A stretch of DNA of 64,000 bases, taken from assembly GCA_023678885.1 (NCBI GenBank), contig CM042962.1, forward strand, positions 16,630,336 through 16,694,335, read 5' to 3'. The notes beneath the pieces are model-generated. The model saw nothing but the letters and a program-made list of their open reading frames with translations, searched no databases and was not told the DNA's origin. Shown here one piece after another: positions 58,031-64,000 of the stretch (positions within the stretch are counted from its first letter, which is position 1; the number at the start of each line of letters is the position of its first letter). Made by a program: the position numbers and the translations under genes. This DNA comes from Pogostemon cablin (taxonomy: Eukaryota; Streptophyta; Magnoliopsida; Lamiales; Lamiaceae).

Positions 58031-60407
58031 TGTCACGCCCCGACCCCAGACAGAACGCGACAACCGCCATGTTAACCATAAATTTCGCGGAATGGGTGCA
58101 CTCCACTCCACAAAGTTTATAGAAAACGTAAGGCTTGCTATCAAGTACCTGTAGAACTGAACAACTGATAACAACGGGTACAACCCGAGGACATCATCTC
58201 ATAAAGTATCAATAAGGATTTACAAAGGTACAAAATACAACGATGTAACTTAGTTTAAAAAAATATACATGAATGATATAACATCGCGAGAGTACAAAAA
58301 GAAAATCAAGGGGGTCACCAAATATAAACTATACAATCTCGCCAATGAATCCGTCAATTTACATAAAAGAGAAAGTACCCAAAACACTGATTGGATGACG
58401 AGCAAACGATAGGCAAACCTCCAACCATAACGATATCAACAGCCTGAAAAGGAAAGAATGATGGGGGTGAGCAAAACCACTAGTTCAGTGAAGTGATAAG
58501 CCGGTCACCCCGACCCTTATACGAAGCATGTATTCCCACTCGCGGTTCATAACATAAAATCCAACATTTCGTCCCACAATAATAATTTCTCACTCAGTAT
58601 ACATATTAATGAAAATAAAAACCTTAGTGCACATTTATCGAATAACACAATTAGTTCAAACAACATGTTATCACATAAAAGACGCGTGGGTAGTCAATAT
58701 CCTACTCGAACTGAGCTCTCCGTCGAGAGACAGTCCAAGCCCGTCACCGTTACTCTAGATAAAATGCACATTAATATTCTTTCTCAACACGCCAAGTGCT
58801 AAAGTTCACAATTCAATATCGACGTGAATACTTGAAATGATCAAATATATAAACATATATGACATGCATGTCCCACACGGTGACGTTGACTGAGCCTATA
58901 ATAGACTGATCCATCTAACGATCACCCTCCAGAGTATCAGTATTTGGCAAATGGACAGGTGCCCCGTTAGATCTAACTCACCCGGGTTTGCCAAGCAACG
59001 GGCAACTTGGTATTCACTCTAACTCACCCGAACCGCGATAATTCGGGCTACTTAATCAATGTCGCTCCAACTCACTCGAACCGTGACCAATTCGGGCTAC
59101 TTAACCTTGGTACTAGACATACATATGCATATGCATCATAAGATGTGATACAACTCAAGTTAGAGTCTTAATAGCACACAAGAATAACCAGAAATCAATT
59201 CTCAAATAATTCACAATAAATGCTATCAGATATCGAGCCGGCAAGGCTCTTCAACATAAGTTAAAATCAATAATACTCATAAAATGGCTAACAGGACTCT
59301 AATCAGAGCAATCGAGCCAATCAGACTCTTTACCACATAACACAATACCCAATAATTTTCTTATCAATTAACTAAAACTAAAATAAATGCACATTTATCG
59401 AGGGTCCACACTTCCCACAAGAGAAGGCGTTCCCGAATTATCAACTCACAAGGAAGTGATTAACTCTCTCCGGAATCTGAAGTCGGTCCCTTGTCATTCG
59501 TCGATGGTTCTTTACCTAGAAAGGAGATGAGCAATTAAAGACAAATCAAATATAACTAATTATCAGCGGTAACATCATCTTTCATTGCTAAAAACAAATC
59601 CTAATCGAGTTCGAACGAGTCGATATTAAATAAAAATGGCATGTAACTCCTTAACATCAGTTCCCAATCCCACATAACCCGTTTCAATACGTTAACTAAA
59701 CGAAACGATAGAAAATAAATTTGAATTCGACCTAAAAATTCTGAAATTTTCCAGCTAGCGGCAGTTTACGAGAAAAATCATAACTAATTGTAGAATAATC
59801 GGATTGAGGCGTTTCAAGTGGCTACGGAAAGCTAACGAGTTCAGCTACGTACAGAAATTAAGTTTGTAAACTTTCGAGGGCAATAGCTATGTCAAAATCA
59901 GTTCGAACAGTCTGCAAATTACCCACATACCAAAAAGAAAAACCCCACAAAATTACAAAACCATGGAAGAAAGAAGCTTAATTCACACATCACTTACCTC
60001 AAAACAACTTAGAAACCACCTAGGATGAGGATTGTAAGGGAGAATTTGATCAAAAAGAGTTTTTCCTCTTCACTCTCTTCTTTCCCCTCTTTTGTTTTTC
60101 TTCTCCCGTTCTTCTTTCTTTTCTTTTTTTTTAACTTTAGTCTTAATAATTATATATCAGGTCATTTAAGTGGGATGAAACTTTGGGCCACAAAATAAAT
60201 AAATAAATAAGTTTGGGCTTTCTAAAAAAAATCTAGTTGGGCTAAGATATGGCTGACCTTTTGGGCCATAAAATAAATAAATAGGTTTTGGACTTTCTAA
60301 AAAAAATCTAGTAGGGCTAAGATAGGGCTGACCTTTTGGGCCATAAAAATAAATAAATAGGTTTTGAGCTTTCTAAAAAAAAAATCTAGTTTAGCTAAGA
60401 TATTATA
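58031..60407 (-). mobile_element. sLTR-5: solo LTR, gypsy-like, reverse orientation
   Basis: Begins TGTCACGCCCCGACCCC, a common edge of plant gypsy LTRs seen from the 3' side. It ends near ...gatattata. Flanks cttta (58026-58030) and ctttg (60408-60412) could be a 5-bp duplication with one mismatch, and the terminal TA would be a changed CA. The minus strand near 60000 reads ttttgaggtaagtg, a donor-like leader signal. No internal domain. Confidence 0.5.
60180..60400 (+). repeat. Tandem repeat, about 80-bp unit, three copies
   Basis: Unit: gggccataaaataaataaat, ggttttgg(a/g)ctttctaaa, atctagt(t/a)gggctaagata. Lies at the right end of sLTR-5. Confidence 0.85.
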
Positions 60408-60412
60408 CTTTG

Positions 60413-61003
60413 TATGTAATAATTATTTAATATGAAATTATTAAATAATTAACTAAATGAGTATCACTTTTCATTAAATAGAAATAACTTTTCCATAATC
60501 AGGTATCACTTTCTACTAAAAATATTATCATTTTTTATCCGACTTACAATTTATTTATGAGATCATTAATTAATTGGAAAATTTTTACAAAAAGTGTTCA
60601 TGTATCACTTTTTTTTGTTAGGTATAAATTTTTATTATAAATGTTATTATTTTTTATCCATCTTATGAAATCCTTTTATGAGATTGCTTATCACCTTTTG
60701 TTAATTAAATATCAGTTTTTATTAAAAATATTATCACTTTTTATTAGTCTCACAAAATTCTTTTTGCGAGATTGATTATTACTTTTTTTCTTAATAAGTA
60801 TTACATTTTATGAAAAATATTATCACTTTTATCATTTTATAAAATTATTTTTGTGAGATAATTTACACTAAAAAACAAGTAGAGAGTACTTTAAAAAAAT
60901 AAAGTATTTTATAATTAACATGATTTTTTTTTTAAAAAAAACTTTGAATAAATACTATACTAAAAAATAAATAATGGCAGGAATAAAATAAATAAATATA
61001 AAA
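60413..61003. other. AT-rich DNA with tatcacttttt repeats
   Basis: Ten or so variants of tatcactttt(t/a) and tttgtgagat across 60455-60870. Same word family as 57287-57533. No gene seen. Confidence 0.5.
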
Positions 61004-61352
61004 GAGTTGATATTAGGTGCACTCATATGTGTATAACTTTTTATTCTATTTTGTATACATGTTATTCTATTTTGTATACGTGTTTCTTAGTAATTGTATA
61101 CTACTTTTTTCACACTAAGTTTTTTATTACAAAAATTAGCATCCATATGTGTATAACTATTTATTCAATAGTGCATACATGTTTTTTTAATAATTGTATA
61201 TTTTTTTACTGTCAATTTTTCATTAAAAAACTAACAATTAAATTGTATATATTTTTGTTCATAATTGTATATGTTTTTATTTATATTTTTATACATTTTT
61301 TAAAGTGGGTGCACCCTATCTTAGGGTGCACCATGGTGCACGGTATAATTAG
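61004..61352. mobile_element. Small dispersed element (gtgcac family), copy B, intact
   Basis: gagttgatattaggtgcac ... ttagggtgcaccatggtgca, cggtataattag. It has an internal duplication (catatgtgtataact at 61025 and 61145). It provides the uninterrupted reference for copy A at 8543-10549. Confidence 0.65.
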
Positions 61353-62283
61353 TAAACATAAAAGGACGTATGGATTAAACCGCACTTTCCGTAATTATCA
61401 AAATATATTCGGTGAATGGGACTACATCAATTTCGCGGGTCTATTTATTGATTTGGTGATATGCGTATCACATAATAATATCCGTATATCCGTGAGACTA
61501 TCTCATACAAGTTTTTGCCTAAATTATGTGTACAGACAACAAACAAATAATTTTTAATATATTTAGAGCAAACTTTTAAGATGCACAAATTATTTATAGA
61601 GATGCTCTCTTGTGAGATGAACGTGAGACGAGTCGACCCATCACTAAAGTATGCTTATTGTATATATAAAGTATACTTATTTGTAATTAAAGTATGTCAA
61701 TAATAAATCATGTCATAACACGCTAAAATCATACTTTAATGAATAATCCAACATATTTTAAAAACACACTTTAATAACTATTAAATATATTTTATCTAAA
61801 TAATAAATATAGTTTAACACGTCTCACAAACTATCTCACGTAAATAACGTGAGACTTTGTCTTATTTATATACTCCTATTTCACACTCCATTAACTTACG
61901 ATTTACGAATAACGTAGTAGCATTCAGAAACAGCTATAGAAAATGTCACAATTTTTTGTTTCTTGGACTTTGGAACAATTTGATTGGTTAGTAGCTCATT
62001 TCAACAATACGCGCGATACAGAGAAACACTGCCCAAAATTCTGTAGCGGGGAAAAAGAAGCCGAACTGCCGAAGACTCTACCAACCGTCATTTAACAGCC
62101 GTCACCCTCACTAACTACTCAACTCGAGAGATAATTATTAGAACTCAAATTGAAGGAAATATTCATGAAATTCTTCATGAAATTGGTTTATACACTTTAC
62201 TGGTAACTGTGAGAATCGTCGGTTCTTTTCTCTTGGTAAGGGTTTCGGTCTGTAAGTATCTGTTTGTTGTGATCGAAGAAAAG
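61353..62283. other. Intergenic DNA and probable promoter of the right-edge gene
   Basis: AT-rich. 61600-61850 has several gtgagacg and aagtatactt words. From about 62000 composition rises, consistent with a 5' leader. No TATA box identified with confidence. Confidence 0.4.
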
Positions 62284-64000
62284 ATGAGTGTGGGAGAGAG
62301 GGATTATTTGTCGTTGAAAGATCTTCAAGTGGAATTCCGAAGAAATTATAGAGATGTCGATTCCGATGTTGATGAAGCAAATGGATGTTTCGCTCTGTGT
62401 TTCTGGGTTTACATTGATAAATGTGCTTCTTACCCCTCTGAAATTCTGGTTCAGGTTTTGCGACTAATCTCAATTTGCCTCCGCTTCTCTTGTGTGTGTC
62501 CGTGCCTGTGGCTTATTATGTCTTTATATTTTCTGTTTCTTTTATATAACGTTGTAGGACGATGTAGGGTTGACAACTCAGTTGAAGAAAGGTTAATGCT
62601 TTGAGGCGCTTGGTGTTATTAATTACTCCCACCGTCCCAGATTATTAATGTAGCTTAAGAAAAGTTGATTTCTGAGTAATTTTATGGACTTCTAGGGATA
62701 GTGTTGTATTTTTAAGGAAATAAATACCATAAAGTATGCTTTGTGCGCTAGGTTAGAATGGTAATTTTGAAATTGTGATGTACTTTAGGGTATAAGATTG
62801 ATGTGAGATTGATGAAAATGAAAAGTGTGAAATTTATTATGAACAGAGGAAGTAGTATTTTCTTGTGTTGAAAACATTTTGTAGTTAGGGTGTCTATATG
62901 ATCTGATTTGTTTGTGTAGTGAATGAAGGTGTCTTGCTTACTTCATTTTCGTTGTAGATATTCTCTTGAATTGATAGATACGTAGTTTTTCGCTAATTTT
63001 TTCATGTTCTAATATTTATGCTGGTGATTTAAGCTTTGTCATTGCGTTTGCTGAATAGCTTCTCAGTTACTTTGATTAGTCAGGCCTAGGAATGTTTAAA
63101 GCATCATTTTTCATCCCATTGTTCTTTAAGGTTCAAACTCTATTAGCTACTTGAAGATAATGTGATAATAAGCATCCAAATATTGATCTTTTCATGTGTG
63201 CGCTGCTGCAAAGAATATCTTATGGTTTCTTTGCTTTTTATGATACTGAAGAAGTAATGTGTCTTAACTTCTCTATTGTATGATTGGTCACAATGAGACT
63301 AGAACCAAATGGCTCCCTTAATTGATTTATTTTGGTTTTTCCATTATGCAGAAGCACCAAGATGTCGCATCTAGTGTTCCTTTCCTGCACTTGGATGACA
63401 TGAAGAAAATGAAGCTTTTCCCTCTTCTCCTTATTCACCAAGAGGCTCCTGATCCAGACAACCCTGATTCGCGGACTGGAGTTGCATCTGTTTCATCAGA
63501 GATTGAGATTCCAGTGAATCAATGGGTTCATATTGGATGTGAGGTATTTGGTTCACAATAGACAGATATTTTCCACAATTTACCAGATATTTTCCACATG
63601 TTGTTTCCTATTTCTGGTGATAGCTATTGATCAATCTTCATGACTCCAGCGAGTCTCTTAAGATTTTATTATAAACTTGACTGACTTTTCTATTCGCTAA
63701 TTATTGAAAATTGTGTTGTTGTTGTTGTTGTTTTCCATATATTATGTGTTCATCTTTGTTGTTTAAATTTGATCTATACCTTCAGTTTTAGTATAAGTTC
63801 CAAACAGTTTGTAGAGTTGAGGGCTCTTTTTGCTGGAATTAATAGTATTTTTTGGGATTTTGCTTTCGTGTTGCTTCTTTCTCTCTCTCTTCGACACCTT
63901 TGCAACTATTGTACTGTGTCTGCATATGCGTTGGCTTTTGGTTATATTCTTTTGCTGGATCAAAATAAATTTTGCAAAATGGTGATTGTAGGATCTTGAA
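62284..64000 (+). CDS. Uncharacterised plant protein, possibly ConA/LamG-like N-terminus (5' part)
   Basis: Exon 1 62284-62454 (57 codons: MSVGERDYLSLKDLQ..., CFALCFWVYIDKC, ends ILVQ|gttttg). Exon 2 63352-63543 (64 codons: VPFLHLDDMKKMKLFPLLLI, HQEAPDPDNPDSRTG, IPVNQWVHIGCE|gtattt). Both in phase 0. A third exon may begin at 63992 after ttgtag. The pattern of a CFALCFWVY strand followed by a WVHIGCE strand is what a laminin-G/concanavalin-A-like fold shows (FTVSFWVK ... WTHVA), which is my inference. I recall similar uncharacterised plant proteins but no function. I start at 62284 because it is the first ATG in the open leader. A Stowaway lies in intron 1. Confidence 0.65.
62626..62852. mobile_element. 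Stowaway-like MITE 8, intronic
   Basis: CTCCCACCGTCCCAG to GAACAGAGGAAG between TA dinucleotides. Related to 1406-1671. Sits in intron 1 of the right-edge gene. Confidence 0.7.
63714..63732. repeat. (TTG)n microsatellite
   Basis: Six to seven ttg units, intronic. Confidence 0.8.

Noticed and set aside
61027..61557. Open frame of 176 codons rich in Phe, Ile and Tyr
   Set aside because: It runs through the dispersed gtgcac-family element, is made of T-rich repeats and has no domain.

Overview
This is a nuclear window from a flowering plant, almost certainly a eudicot. The evidence is an intron-containing plastid-type methionine sulfoxide reductase gene, TTTAGGG telomere-type blocks, Stowaway, hAT and Mutator elements, and Athila-type Ty3/gypsy retrotransposons. 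An asterid is possible, but I cannot fix the species. It is AT-rich and gene-poor: most of the 64 kb is transposable-element DNA. All target-site duplications (TSDs) and terminal repeats quoted were read by eye.

Left part (1-15 kb). A minus-strand gene for a small single-pass membrane protein (115-603) has a G-quadruplex tract just upstream and four Stowaway MITEs behind it. A Helitron-like unit (3056-6972) carries two (AT)n tracts, diverged tandem repeats, telomere-like blocks and a solo Copia LTR. A raffinose/stachyose-synthase pseudogene fragment lies at 7567-7905. A Mutator-like element with about 195-bp terminal inverted repeats (TIRs) (8146-11484) holds a small dispersed element, which itself holds about 1.6 kb of mitochondrial-looking DNA with a nad5 scrap. 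A second 9-bp-TSD element follows at 11593-12828.

Central part (15.27-53.58 kb). One old non-coding LTR element (LARD-1, TSD aacat at both ends) has been expanded to 38 kb by nested insertions. Its 5' LTR is split by a non-autonomous hAT (15739-24087), itself split by a gag-only retrotransposon (16131-23395). Its internal domain holds a decayed Athila element (24533-36075), a ZMYM-type hAT transposon (41566-46254, itself carrying a 492-bp MITE) and a solo LTR (47521-51191) with another solo LTR inside it in reverse orientation. Its 3' LTR holds a further solo LTR (51313-52928) and a 197-bp insertion. LARD-1's own internal DNA is purine-rich on the + strand, has no recognisable coding capacity, and carries many copies of a motif resembling the 5' half (D arm, sometimes with an anticodon arm) of a tRNA. 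I regard this as the most unusual signal in the window.

Right part (53.6-64 kb). A 398-bp hAT MITE sits about 250 bp upstream of the MSRB gene (54301-56097, five exons, 197 residues, plus strand). Then come AT-rich repeats, a Stowaway, a reverse-oriented solo LTR (58031-60407), a second copy of the element that hosts the mitochondrial insert (61004-61352), and the first exons of a plus-strand gene that runs off the right edge (62284 onward).

The host genes do not form a pathway. The transposon open reading frames are mostly broken by stops, many explicable by C-to-T or G-to-A change.
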